Origin: Lachnospiraceae bacterium UBA7182
GTDB taxonomy: Bacteria; Bacillota; Clostridia; Lachnospirales; Lachnospiraceae
Assembly: GCA_002491115.1 (NCBI GenBank)
Contig: DKVI01000087.1
Location: forward strand, 75,876-139,875
Direction of reading: 5' to 3'
DNA: 64,000 bases
A model generated the notes under the pieces. The model had not been told where the DNA came from. It did not search any database and was given only the letters and a program-made list of their open reading frames with translations. This document shows, piece by piece, positions 33,559-41,712 of the stretch. Positions within the stretch are counted from its first letter, which is position 1; each line of letters starts with the position of its first letter. Both the position numbers and the translations under genes were made by a program.

Positions 33559-33602
33559 AAAACCCTCTGTATGGACAGATGTCTGTTCATACAGAGGGTT
33601 TT
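33559..33602 (+). terminator. Bidirectional terminator between PFOR and a small minus-strand gene
   Basis: AAAACCCTCTGTATG (33559-33573) and CATACAGAGGGTTTT (33588-33602) are perfect complements, giving T tails on both strands. Confidence 0.9.
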
Positions 33603-33644
33603 GATCATGTAGGGCGGTCCTGGGCATCTTTGGTCATTGTCAGT

Positions 33645-33893
33645 CTAACAGGAAAGGTTTCTTTCATTGATCAAATAAGAAAGCATCTCGCAGCAATCCT
33701 CCGTTCTTTCAAATATTAATTCCATCTGCCTGATTTTCCCATCCATATAAGTCATCGGAAACATATCCGGCGGAGTCTTCCCTTTCAATACAGTTAAATG
33801 CAGGCCATCTTCATTGACCATTTCTACTTCTCCGATACAGTTGGTCAGTCGTTCAAAGAATTTTTTGCTGTTTCTGATGTTAAAAACTTTCAT
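33645..33893 (-). CDS. Small hypothetical protein
   Basis: This 82-residue cytosolic protein begins M-K-V-F-N-I-R-N-S-K-K-F. ATG 33893 follows GGAGGG, which decides the start; the frame is open further upstream without a ribosome site. It has two Cys in D-C-C-E-M-L-S and no membrane segment. I do not recognise the family; it reads like a conserved small regulator-size protein of Lachnospiraceae. It is convergent with the PFOR gene. Confidence 0.55.
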   Translation of the reverse strand: MKVFNIRNSKKFFERLTNCIGEVEMVNEDGLHLTVLKGKTPPDMFPMTYMDGKIRQMELIFERTEDCCEMLSYLINERNLSC

Positions 33894-34156
33894 TCTGTTC
33901 CCTCCGTTCTTTCTCCCTTTTTCTGGAAACTTTATGTTATTTATATTATAAAGGAGAGATTCGGGAAAGAAAAACTGAATCAGGACTTTAAATATCAATA
34001 TTCGGACTTGATTCGGTTTTGCTTTCTCTGTTATAATTACCTGAGCGGGTGTGTTCTTTATGAGTTTTCTTTGTTTTTTTGTACAATATTACATTAAAAG
34101 TATAGAATAATTCAGTTTTTCTGTCAAAACATACAAAAAAAGGAAGAGAGGAGCTT

Positions 34157-35062
34157 ATGCTTTCTATACCAAAATTCCGACTTGATGATAACCAACGGGA
34201 AATTTTGGATACTGACGCCAATCCCTTTCCATATGTTTGCAATTATACAGAGTTTGGTCCCTGCCCCGGCCCGTGCTTTACCTGGCATTGGCATTCGGCA
34301 TTTGAAATTGACTATGTTGAAGAAGGGGAACTTGAATTCAGGACCCCGGAGCAAACGATATCTTTGAAAAAGGGAGAGGCTGTTTTTATCAATTTTAATG
34401 TCATGCACGATATTCGGACTACAGGCAGGACAAAGGCCTGTAAGTTTTATGCGCATATTTTTGATATGCATTTTCTTTCAGGTATGTATAACAGCGTATT
34501 TGAACAGAAGTATATTGTCCCCATATTAAAAAGCAGGCAACTGCAGGCTGTTCCAATCCGTCCCGATCATTATACGGGTATAAAAATGATGGAAAATATT
34601 TTACATATGATAGAGCTTGCCGTTTCAGAACCATTTGGATATGAATTTGAGATCAGGGCAGAGCTGGGCCGGTTCTGGTGTCTGCTTTTGGAGAAAACCA
34701 AACCGCTGCGCACTCATTTTTCAGAATCCGGTCAGACAGATGTTATGCGAGTCAAACAGATGATGGAATATATTCACCGGCATTACAGTGAAAAGATCAG
34801 TTTAGATGACATTGCTTCTGCTGCCAGCATCGGAGGCCGTGAAAGCGCCAGGTGTTTTCAGCGCTGTATCCAGGTTTCTCCCATCAGTTACCTGAATGAA
34901 TACCGGATACAGATGGCCGCTCAGATGCTGCTTCAAACACAGGACAGCATTATAACAATCAGTGAAAACTGTGGTTTCAGCAGCAGCAGCTATTTTGGAA
35001 AAGTATTCCGCGAAACCATGAACTGCACACCCAAAGAGTATCGGCAATCCAATATCAGGTAA
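34157..35062 (+). CDS. AraC-family regulator with cupin domain
   Basis: This 301-residue protein has an N-terminal cupin-like sensor (H-W-H-S-A-F-E-I-D-Y-V-E-E-G, about 50-65) and a C-terminal pair of helix-turn-helix motifs (about 200-300), ending F-G-K-V-F-R-E-T-M-N-C-T-P-K-E-Y-R, the AraC signature. GAGAGGAG supports the ATG. Such regulators usually sense a sugar and act on a neighbouring catabolic operon. Here the next genes are tRNA-Trp and an orphan binding protein, so the target is not obvious. Confidence 0.88.
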   Translation: MLSIPKFRLDDNQREILDTDANPFPYVCNYTEFGPCPGPCFTWHWHSAFEIDYVEEGELEFRTPEQTISLKKGEAVFINFNVMHDIRTTGRTKACKFYAHIFDMHFLSGMYNSVFEQKYIVPILKSRQLQAVPIRPDHYTGIKMMENILHMIELAVSEPFGYEFEIRAELGRFWCLLLEKTKPLRTHFSESGQTDVMRVKQMMEYIHRHYSEKISLDDIASAASIGGRESARCFQRCIQVSPISYLNEYRIQMAAQMLLQTQDSIITISENCGFSSSSYFGKVFRETMNCTPKEYRQSNIR

Positions 35063-35127
35063 CGGCAAAGCGCTTTTGAAACAATCCGCCTTTTCATCAA
35101 AAAACAAATCAAAATGTTTTTTGATTC

Positions 35128-35156
35128 TTGACACTCTAAAGGAATTGTGGTAAACT
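35128..35156 (+). promoter_or_regulatory. Promoter of tRNA-Trp
   Basis: TTGACA (35128-35133) and TAAACT (35151-35156), spacer 17 bp, about 20 bp before the tRNA. Confidence 0.7.
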
Positions 35157-35175
35157 GTCTTAGTGCTAGAGATAC

Positions 35176-35248
35176 AGGGATATAGTTCAGTCGGTAGAAC
35201 GTTGGTCTCCAAAACCAAATGTCGAGGGTTCGAGTCCTTCTGTCCCTG
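35176..35248 (+). tRNA. tRNA-Trp (anticodon CCA)
   Basis: A full cloverleaf can be drawn. The acceptor AGGGATA pairs with TGTCCCT plus G discriminator, the D arm is GTTC..GAAC, and the anticodon stem TTGGT/ACCAA has loop CTCCAAA (anticodon CCA). The T arm is GAGGG-TTCGAGT-CCTTC, with one mismatch. The 3' CCA is not encoded. It has its own promoter and terminator, so it is a single-gene unit. Confidence 0.93.
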
Positions 35249-35251
35249 CTG

Positions 35252-35284
35252 AAGCTTCGGAATAGTTGTTCCGAAGCTTTTTTT
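35252..35284 (+). terminator. Terminator after tRNA-Trp
   Basis: AAGCTTCGGAA and TTCCGAAGCTT form a perfect 11-bp stem followed by T's. Confidence 0.9.
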
Positions 35285-35315
35285 GAAATAAGAATTACCT
35301 AAAGGAAGAGACCTG

Positions 35316-36176
35316 ATGAAAATAAAAAAGATACTGGCTTTTTGTCTTACAGGAATGGCGGCTGTATTGTCCGCGGGCTGTTCTAATGTAGTCTGGGCAG
35401 AGGGTGACGGAACCCAGGAAGAGATAGAAGTAAGAAGGGTGGCTTCTAACCGTTTGGAAGCCATACTGGAAGAAGGTGAGATTACCATCGGAATATCGCC
35501 GGATTATGCGCCGTTTGCTTTTTTGGTTCAGGCAGACGGGGAAGAGGGACATTCCCTGGGAGGCTCTGATGTGGAGCTGGGAAAATATATCGCAGCGCAG
35601 TTGGGCGTGGAGGCGGATTTTTGTGAGATGGAGTTTGAAGACGCCTTAAATGCCGTGTCGGAAAAAGAAGTGGATCTGGTGCTCCTTGGCATGCTTCCGG
35701 AGGCTGACAGGAAGACGCGGATGGATTTTACAGACGTCTATTATGAGCCCGGGAAACAGGTGGTTTTGATGCAGGAAAAGCAGGCGGAGAGCATAAAGAC
35801 CCTGGAAGATCTGGAAGGAAAGACGGTGGCGGCACAGTACGGAAGCCTGCAGGCACAGCTTGCGGTGGAGCAGCTTCCGGGTTCTTATCTGGAACTTACG
35901 GATCATGCGTCGGGGGCAGTGCTGGAGCTTCGGATGGGGACTGTAGACGGCGCTGTCCTGGATGAAACCGTGGCGAAGGAGGCGGCTTCGGAATATACGG
36001 GCCTTACGATTCTGGAGGATGCGTTTACTTATACTTCCCGGGGCATTGTCGGCGGTGTTGTGCAGGGCGAAGAAGAACTCCTGAACCGGATCAACGAGAT
36101 CCTTGCAGGAGTTCTGGAAGAAAACAGGTATCTTAACTGGCTGGATGAAGCCACCAGTCTGGCAAGGGCTTCCTAA
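35316..36176 (+). CDS. ABC transporter family 3 solute-binding lipoprotein (amino acid type), orphan
   Basis: This 286-residue protein has a lipoprotein signal peptide (M-K-I-K-K-I-L-A-F, lipobox A-G-C at about residue 26). The family 3 periplasmic-binding fold follows (I-T-I-G-I-S-P-D-Y-A-P-F-A-F, then D-V-E-L-G-K-Y-I-A, L-G-M-L-P-E-A-D-R-K). It should bind a polar amino acid outside the cell. No permease or ATPase gene is adjacent; the next gene converges and overlaps by four bases. It may serve a transporter encoded elsewhere or act as a sensor. Ribosome site AAAGGAAGAG is good. Confidence 0.87.
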   Translation: MKIKKILAFCLTGMAAVLSAGCSNVVWAEGDGTQEEIEVRRVASNRLEAILEEGEITIGISPDYAPFAFLVQADGEEGHSLGGSDVELGKYIAAQLGVEADFCEMEFEDALNAVSEKEVDLVLLGMLPEADRKTRMDFTDVYYEPGKQVVLMQEKQAESIKTLEDLEGKTVAAQYGSLQAQLAVEQLPGSYLELTDHASGAVLELRMGTVDGAVLDETVAKEAASEYTGLTILEDAFTYTSRGIVGGVVQGEEELLNRINEILAGVLEENRYLNWLDEATSLARAS

Positions 36177-37099
36177 GGCTGTTCGCTTAAGGTGCCCACA
36201 CGGATACTGCCCAGCCAGTCCGGCTGTTGATAGTGATGGACGATATTGCGCAGGGCATCCATGGAAGGCGTGAAGATTTTATCTTTATGGTATACCAGAC
36301 TGAAATACCGTTCCAGCTCGTTGGTGTGCGGGTTGAAGATACGGACCTGTCCGCTTCTGATCTCCCGTTCCAGAAGCCGCACGGAGACCACAGCCAGACA
36401 GTTGTTATAAAGAATCGCGTTTCTGATGGCGTCCGGGCAGGTGGCTTCCCAGGCAATATGGATATTCAGATTGTGCCGTTTGATAAATCTGTCAAAAAGC
36501 GCCCGGGTGCCGCTTCCCTGTTCCCTCATGACAAAATCCTGGTTGTTCAGCTCTTTTACATGGACTTCGTCCCTGTCGGCAAAGGGATGGTCTTTAGAAC
36601 ATCCCAACACAAGAAAATCCCGGATAACCGGTACCATGATCAGGTCCGGATGGTGGATTTCTCCTTCCACCAGCGCGATATCCACTTCGGATTTCAGAAG
36701 TTTTTCTTCCACCATATGGGTATTGGCGATAAATGTATAGGAAGTCGTCTCCGGCATGGCAACGGCAAAATCATTCAGTATATGGGAGGCCAGGCAGGAA
36801 CCCACCGTGATGGTGGAGGCAAAACGGACGATATCTTTTCGCCGGTTTTTCTGCATATGCTGGTCCATCTTGTCAAACTGGTTCACTACCTGGTAAGAAC
36901 TGCTCAGAAGATCTTTACCTGCCGGTGTGATATAGAGCCTTTTGGAGAGCCGGTCAAAAAGGCGGGTGTCATAGTATTCTTCCAGCTCCCGGATTGCCTG
37001 GCTGATGGTGGGCTGGGAAAGGAAAAGCTTTTTTGCCGCCGTATTCATGGAACCGTATTCGGCGACGGCGATAAATATTTTCAGATGTCGGATTGTCAT
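36173..37099 (-). CDS. LysR-family transcriptional regulator
   Basis: This 308-residue protein has an N-terminal LysR winged helix (M-T-I-R-H-L-K-I-F, G-S-M-N-T-A-A-K-K-L-F-L-S-Q-P-T-I-S-Q-A-I) and a LysR substrate domain (about 90-300). AGGAGA precedes ATG 37099. The frame extends upstream to 37138, but that part lies in the leader repeat. It is divergent from the persulfide-reductase-like and sulfite-reductase-like genes and is their likely regulator. Its mRNA leader holds two units of the palindromic element. Confidence 0.88.
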   Translation of the reverse strand: MTIRHLKIFIAVAEYGSMNTAAKKLFLSQPTISQAIRELEEYYDTRLFDRLSKRLYITPAGKDLLSSSYQVVNQFDKMDQHMQKNRRKDIVRFASTITVGSCLASHILNDFAVAMPETTSYTFIANTHMVEEKLLKSEVDIALVEGEIHHPDLIMVPVIRDFLVLGCSKDHPFADRDEVHVKELNNQDFVMREQGSGTRALFDRFIKRHNLNIHIAWEATCPDAIRNAILYNNCLAVVSVRLLEREIRSGQVRIFNPHTNELERYFSLVYHKDKIFTPSMDALRNIVHHYQQPDWLGSIRVGTLSEQP

Positions 37100-37106
37100 A
37101 TGTATT

Positions 37107-37200
37107 TCTCCTATGAAAGTACCGCTCCGCCCTTCCAACAGCTTATACCCAGAGCAGTCTGCTTCGCATACTGCTCTGCCTGTTGTACGGGCTGCGCTGA
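37107..37200 (-). repeat. Palindromic leader element, unit C1, ending in the lysR ribosome site
   Basis: Read on the minus strand it starts CAGCGCAGCCC. The outer stem CAACAG/CTGTTG (37185-37180, 37141-37136) encloses an inner stem CAGAGCAGT/ACTGCTCTG (37178-37170, 37158-37150). It ends GCGGTACTTTCATAGGAGA (37125-37107), which includes the Shine-Dalgarno sequence. Confidence 0.7.
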
Positions 37201-37202
37201 TT

Positions 37203-37239
37203 GAAAGTACCGCTCCGCCCGCCCAACAGGCAGAGCTGA
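37203..37239 (-). repeat. Short palindromic leader element, unit C2
   Basis: This minimal copy on the minus strand starts CAGCTCTGCC, folds CTCTGCC with GGCGGAG, and ends AGCGGTACTTTC, identical to the end of unit C1. Confidence 0.6.
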
Positions 37240-37281
37240 TTATTGCCTTATAAGTTTTACCTATAATTTTGATAGAATAAT

Positions 37282-37315
37282 ATCATTTTTCTAATGATAA
37301 AACAAGTGCTATAAT
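37282..37315 (+). promoter_or_regulatory. Candidate LysR box and -10 of the persulfide-reductase operon
   Basis: The dyad ATCATT-TTTCT-AATGAT (37282-37298) fits a LysR-type site and stands where a -35 would be. TATAAT (37310-37315) follows. No good -35 hexamer is present, which suits an activator-dependent promoter. Confidence 0.5.
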
Positions 37316-37355
37316 GTAGGAAAACGATCATAAAAAAAGAAAAGGAGAGATGGAT

Positions 37356-38987
37356 GTGAAAGTAATCATAATTGGCGGTGTTGCGGCAGGCACAAAGGTG
37401 GCGGCGAAACTGAAACGGGAAGACAGAAGCGCAGAAGTGACGATCCTGACCAAAGGAAAAGATATATCTTATGCAGGCTGCGGGCTTCCCTACTATGTGG
37501 GAAAAGTGATCGCAGACAGGGAAAGCCTGGTGGTAAATACCCCGAAGAAATTTGAGGGACTGACCGGCGCCCGGGTGATCACCGGCATGGAAGTCACCAA
37601 AGTGGACCGGGCGGCGAAGACGGTAGAAGCGGTGGACGAAGCAGGCGCGGTGAGTACCTGGGAATATGATAAACTGGTAGTTGCTTCCGGCGCATCCCCC
37701 ATTAAACCGCCTCTTCCGGGCCTGGATTTACCCCAGGTGTTCTTTATGCGCACGCCGGATGATGCAGTAAACTTACGGGATGCCATAGAGGCAGGCGGCA
37801 TCAAACGTGCGGTTGTAGTGGGCGGCGGTTTTATCGGTCTGGAGATTGCGGAGAATCTGACTTCCATGGGCGTACGCTGCAACGTACTGGACATGGCGCC
37901 TCATGTACTTCCGGGTTTTGATGAAGAGATACAGGAGTATGTGGAGAATTATCTGGCGGAGCACGGGATCAATACCATGACCGGCACCCGGTTTGAGGGC
38001 GTGATCGGGGACGGCAAGGTGGAAAAAGTGCAGACGGACAAGCGTGCCATCAAAGCGGATGCGGTGGTGCTTTCCATCGGGATTCGGGCGAATACGGCGT
38101 TCCTTGCGGATACCGGAATTGAACTGGCGCCGAATAAGACCGTGATTGTCAACGACCATATGCAGACCAGCGATCCGGATATTTATGCGGTGGGCGACTG
38201 CGCCATGGTAACGAACCGCATTACAAAGAAGGCTGCCTGGTCGCCCATGGGTTCCACTGCGAATATTACCGGCCGTATGGCGGCGAAAAATATAACAGGC
38301 AAAGATGTGGCGTATCACGGTGCTATGGGTACGGCTGTCTGCCAGCTTCCGGAACTGAATGCAGGCAAGACGGGATTGTCCGAAGCCCAGGCAAAAGAGG
38401 CCGGATTTGATGCGGTCAGCGCCCTTACAGTCATCGACGACAAAGCGCATTATATGCCGGGGGCCGACAGCTTTATCATTAAACTGATTGCGGACAGGAA
38501 AAGCAGGAGGCTTTTAGGTGTCCAGGTGCTCGGTAAAGGCGCGGTGGACAAAGTGGTGGATACCTGTGTGGCTGCCATCGCCATGAACGCCACGCTGGAC
38601 GATATGGCGGATATGGATTTTGCCTATGCACCGCCTTTCTCTACAGCGATTCATCCGCTGGCGCACGGAGTGAATGTGCTGATGAACAAGCTGGACGGCA
38701 CGTTGGACAGCATAACGCCTGCAGAGTTTGCGGCAGGGGCAGCCGAGGGACGTAAGATTGTGGACGTATCCCTGCAGCCTTCCATCGACGGCGCGCCTTA
38801 TGTGGATCTGACCAGGATTGAAGGCGAAGTAGAAGGGCTTAAAAAGGATGAACCGATCCTGCTTGTATGCGCGAAAGGTAAACGGGGCTATTTATCGCAG
38901 AACCGTATGAGATATTACGGCTATACGGATACGAAAGTCCTGGAAGGCGGTCTGACCTTTAATGAAGTGGAAATCGAGGAAGAATAA
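37356..38987 (+). CDS. FAD-dependent CoA-disulfide/persulfide reductase with C-terminal rhodanese domain
   Basis: This 543-residue flavoprotein starts K-V-I-I-I-G-G-V-A-A-G (FAD site). Its redox Cys42 lies in Y-A-G-C-G-L-P-Y-Y, a second Rossmann motif is V-V-V-G-G-G-F-I-G-L-E, and a C-terminal rhodanese-like domain has Cys505 in L-V-C-A-K-G-K-R-G. This layout matches CoA-disulfide reductase/NADH-dependent persulfide reductases. I chose GTG 37356 because AAAGGAGAG ends seven bases before it; ATG 37350 is only one base from that site. It is followed by the sulfite-reductase-like gene and is divergent from lysR. Confidence 0.85.
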   Translation: MKVIIIGGVAAGTKVAAKLKREDRSAEVTILTKGKDISYAGCGLPYYVGKVIADRESLVVNTPKKFEGLTGARVITGMEVTKVDRAAKTVEAVDEAGAVSTWEYDKLVVASGASPIKPPLPGLDLPQVFFMRTPDDAVNLRDAIEAGGIKRAVVVGGGFIGLEIAENLTSMGVRCNVLDMAPHVLPGFDEEIQEYVENYLAEHGINTMTGTRFEGVIGDGKVEKVQTDKRAIKADAVVLSIGIRANTAFLADTGIELAPNKTVIVNDHMQTSDPDIYAVGDCAMVTNRITKKAAWSPMGSTANITGRMAAKNITGKDVAYHGAMGTAVCQLPELNAGKTGLSEAQAKEAGFDAVSALTVIDDKAHYMPGADSFIIKLIADRKSRRLLGVQVLGKGAVDKVVDTCVAAIAMNATLDDMADMDFAYAPPFSTAIHPLAHGVNVLMNKLDGTLDSITPAEFAAGAAEGRKIVDVSLQPSIDGAPYVDLTRIEGEVEGLKKDEPILLVCAKGKRGYLSQNRMRYYGYTDTKVLEGGLTFNEVEIEEE

Positions 38988-39021
38988 AATACAAAAATAT
39001 AATTAAGGAGGTATGAAACAT

Positions 39022-39975
39022 ATGTCAGCATTAACAGTAAGTGCAGCGGACGAAAAAAGAGTAAAAGGGATGGGATTCCTGAACAACAAAGGCACCGATA
39101 ATTTCAACGGGCGTATTATCACCGTGAACGGTAAGATTACCGCGGCGCAGCAAAGATGCATTGCAGAGGCGGCGGAGAAATTCGGAAGCGGCGAGGTGGT
39201 GTTCACGACCCGTCTGACAGTGGAAGTGCCGGGCATTCCTTATGATAAGATTGAGGAATTCCAGGCGTTTATCGCGAAGGAAGGTCTTGTGACCGGCGGT
39301 ACCGGCTCCAAAGTCCGCCCGGTGGTGTCATGTAAAGGGACGACCTGCCAGTATGGGCTTCTGGATTCCTATGCAATATCGGAAGAAATTCACAAAAGAT
39401 TCTATGAGGGCTACAGAAAAGTGTTGCTTCCTCACAAATTTAAGATCGCTGTGGGAGGGTGCCCCAATAACTGTGTAAAGCCGGATCTGAACGATCTGGG
39501 TATTGTGGGCCAGCGGATTCCGGAGTTTGACGAGGATTCCTGCAATGGATGTAAAAAGTGCGCCATTGAAAAACTTTGTCCTACAAAGGCGGCAAAAGTC
39601 GTGGACGGCGTACTGGAGATCGACAAAGACGTATGCAATAACTGCGGGCGTTGTGTGGAAAAATGTCCTTTTGACGCCATTGCGGACGGTACTTATGGAT
39701 TTAAGATTTATATTGGCGGCCGCTGGGGCAAGAGTGTGGCGCATGGGCGGGCGCTCCGTAAAGTATTTACAGACAAAGAAGAAGCATTATCTGTAATTGA
39801 GAAAGCAATTCTTTTATTCCGCGAGCAGGGCAAAACAGGAGAGCGTTTTGCGCAGACCATCGACAGGCTGGGCTTTGAGAATGTGGAGGCACAGCTTCTG
39901 TCAGATGATATCCTGTCAAGAAAAGACGAAATTCTGGCGGCGGAACTGCATCTTAAAGGCGGCGCTACCTGTTAA
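39022..39975 (+). CDS. Sulfite/nitrite reductase-like siroheme protein with ferredoxin domain
   Basis: This 317-residue protein has an N-terminal ferritin-like-free nitrite/sulfite reductase half-domain, the siroheme-cluster cysteines C-K-G-T-T-C and G-G-C-P-N-N-C, and two [4Fe-4S] motifs (C-N-G-C-K-K-C and C-N-N-C-G-R-C-V-E-K-C-P). It resembles the AsrC/small sulfite reductase group. ATG 39022 stands 11 bp from AAGGAGG; ATG 39013 is too close. Lying behind the persulfide reductase, it probably reduces sulfite or a related sulfur species in the cytosol. AsrA and AsrB partners are not present. Confidence 0.82.
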   Translation: MSALTVSAADEKRVKGMGFLNNKGTDNFNGRIITVNGKITAAQQRCIAEAAEKFGSGEVVFTTRLTVEVPGIPYDKIEEFQAFIAKEGLVTGGTGSKVRPVVSCKGTTCQYGLLDSYAISEEIHKRFYEGYRKVLLPHKFKIAVGGCPNNCVKPDLNDLGIVGQRIPEFDEDSCNGCKKCAIEKLCPTKAAKVVDGVLEIDKDVCNNCGRCVEKCPFDAIADGTYGFKIYIGGRWGKSVAHGRALRKVFTDKEEALSVIEKAILLFREQGKTGERFAQTIDRLGFENVEAQLLSDDILSRKDEILAAELHLKGGATC

Positions 39976-39999
39976 GAGATCATAATGCGGAAAGTGCCG

Positions 40000-40040
40000 G
40001 GCCTTTCTATGCTGAATTTTGTGCATGGAAAGGCCTTTTT
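40000..40040 (+). terminator. Terminator after the sulfite-reductase-like gene
   Basis: GGCCTTTCTATGC (40000-40012) and GCATGGAAAGGCC (40023-40035), nearly perfect, followed by TTTTT. Confidence 0.88.
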
Positions 40041-40107
40041 AGACAATTTCCATGGCATAACTGCCAAAAGCGTGCTATAATATCCGGGTAAAGGAAGTGG
40101 GTAAAGT

Positions 40108-40641
40108 ATGCGCAAGATTCAGCAAGGACAGTTTTACAGACATTTTAAAGACCGCCTTTACCAGATCGTGGCGGTGGCAGAACATTCCGAGACAGGGGAA
40201 CCGATGGTAGTCTATCAGGCGCTTTATGGAAACTATGGGGTATATGTGCGGCCCTATGAGATGTTCGTAAGCGAAGTGGACCATGAAAAATATCCGGAAG
40301 TGACCCAGAAGTACCGTTTTGAACTTGTGGAGATGCCTTCCCGTCCCGAAGCCGTGCAGGATACTACGGCACAGGACCCGGAGAACGAAGCAAAAGATAC
40401 ACGGCAGAATGCGACCGGAGAAGTAAACCCGATCCTTATAGAATTTCTGGATGCGGATACACTGGAAGAGAAGATGCACATTATGGTCTATAACAGGAAC
40501 AGGATGGATGCCAATCTGCTGAACAGCATAGCGATTTCGCTGGATCTGGTGGTGGAAAAAGAAAATGTGCAGGAGATGTACGACGAAATCCTGAACTGCC
40601 TGTCCATGATGGAGAAGTTTGAGTGCAATCGCTTCAGGTAA
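40108..40641 (+). CDS. DUF1653-domain protein
   Basis: This 177-residue cytosolic protein has an N-terminal DUF1653 domain (G-Q-F-Y-R-H-F-K-D-x-L-Y-Q-I, H-S-E-T-G-E-P-M-V-V-Y-Q-A-L-Y-G, about 5-70). A low-complexity acidic linker and a helical C-terminal part follow. The biochemical role of DUF1653 is unknown to me; the domain is small and beta-rich. A TATAAT box at 40076-40081 probably drives it. The next gene, an Mrp ATPase, follows after a leader element. Confidence 0.75.
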   Translation: MRKIQQGQFYRHFKDRLYQIVAVAEHSETGEPMVVYQALYGNYGVYVRPYEMFVSEVDHEKYPEVTQKYRFELVEMPSRPEAVQDTTAQDPENEAKDTRQNATGEVNPILIEFLDADTLEEKMHIMVYNRNRMDANLLNSIAISLDLVVEKENVQEMYDEILNCLSMMEKFECNRFR

Positions 40642-40648
40642 AGAAAAA

Positions 40649-40727
40649 AACAGCGAAATCCCCAAGGCGCCCAGGAGATGATCCAGTGCCGGGCGCAGAA
40701 GGGATGGAGCGGAACTAACATGTAGAA
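40649..40727 (+). repeat. Palindromic leader element, unit D, upstream of mrp
   Basis: It starts AACAGCGAAATCCCC. The outer stem is ATCCC/GGGAT (40658-40662, 40701-40705) and the inner stem GCGCCC/GGGCGC (40667-40672, 40691-40696). It ends GCGGAACTAACATGTAGAA (40709-40727), just before the GAGG ribosome site. Confidence 0.65.
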
Positions 40728-40740
40728 AGAGGTTTTTAAA

Positions 40741-41574
40741 ATGGCAGAAAAAGAATGCGGCAGCACAAGCTGTACCAAGGAAAGCTGCGAAGGATGCCCC
40801 AGCAAAAAGTCTCCGCAGAGCATGCTGGAGGAGCAGAATCAGTTTTCCGATATTAAACATGTGATCGGAGTCGTCAGCGGAAAAGGCGGCGTGGGAAAAT
40901 CCATGATTACCGCGTCCCTGGCCAATATGATGGCGGAACAGGGATACAATGTAGGTATTCTGGATGCGGATATCACAGGGCCTTCCATTCCGAAAATGTA
41001 CGGTTTGCACGGCCCGGCAGGCATGGAAAATGAATGTATTCAGCCCATCTATACCCGGAACGGGATTCGTGTCATATCCATCAACCTGCTTTTGGAGAAC
41101 GAGGAAGCGCCGGTGATCTGGAGAGGCCCGATTCTTGCCAATATGGTCAAGCAGTTCTGGACCGACGTGGCATGGGGCGATCTGGACTATCTGTTTGTGG
41201 ATATGCCGCCCGGCACAGGGGATGTGCCTTTGACAGTATTCCAGTCAATTCCGGTGGAAGGCATTGTCGTGGCTACGTCACCGCAGGATCTGGTGCGGCT
41301 GATCGTGAAAAAGGCGCTGAATATGGCGGACAGCATGCACATCCCGGTTCTCGGACTGGTAGAGAACTACAGTTATGTAGTCTGTCCGGACTGCGGAAAA
41401 GAGTTTAAGATCTTCGGCGAGAGCGGCATTGATGCCTTGGCGGAGGAACTGCATCTTCCGGTTCTTGGGAAAATGCCCATTGACACCAGACTGGCAGAGC
41501 TGGCAGACGGGGAATTCCATCAGGCGAAGAATGAGTATCTTGCATCTGCGAAAGACAGGCTTTTGAATCTGTAA
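40741..41574 (+). CDS. mrp: Mrp/NBP35-family iron-sulfur carrier ATPase
   Basis: This 277-residue cytosolic P-loop ATPase has the deviant Walker A G-K-G-G-V-G-K-S, D-A-D-I-T-G-P-S-I-P, and the C-terminal cluster-binding C-P-D-C (about residue 220). The N-terminal 25 residues carry a Cys-rich stretch with C-x(4)-C-x(4)-C-x(2)-C, an extra metal or cluster site seen in NBP35-like proteins. It assembles or carries [4Fe-4S] clusters for apo-proteins, which are abundant in this window. A terminator follows. Confidence 0.92.
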   Translation: MAEKECGSTSCTKESCEGCPSKKSPQSMLEEQNQFSDIKHVIGVVSGKGGVGKSMITASLANMMAEQGYNVGILDADITGPSIPKMYGLHGPAGMENECIQPIYTRNGIRVISINLLLENEEAPVIWRGPILANMVKQFWTDVAWGDLDYLFVDMPPGTGDVPLTVFQSIPVEGIVVATSPQDLVRLIVKKALNMADSMHIPVLGLVENYSYVVCPDCGKEFKIFGESGIDALAEELHLPVLGKMPIDTRLAELADGEFHQAKNEYLASAKDRLLNL

Positions 41575-41590
41575 AAACTGCACAAAAAAG

Positions 41591-41636
41591 ATTCCCGTTA
41601 TCAGGAAAAGATTCTTTGATAACGGGAATTTTTTTT
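41591..41636 (+). terminator. Terminator after mrp
   Basis: ATTCCCGTTATCA (41591-41603) and TGATAACGGGAAT (41617-41629) followed by a run of T's. Confidence 0.9.
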
Positions 41637-41712
41637 GTGGCTTTTGTGCAGTCAGCCATGGATTTTGAAACCTTTGTGCGGTGCAATCGTACTGCCAAAT
41701 AAATATTTTGCA

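Noticed and set aside
36227..37204. 325-codon plus-strand ORF opposite lysR
   Set aside because: Long because of GC-biased third positions in lysR; no domain or ribosome site, while lysR on the other strand is canonical.
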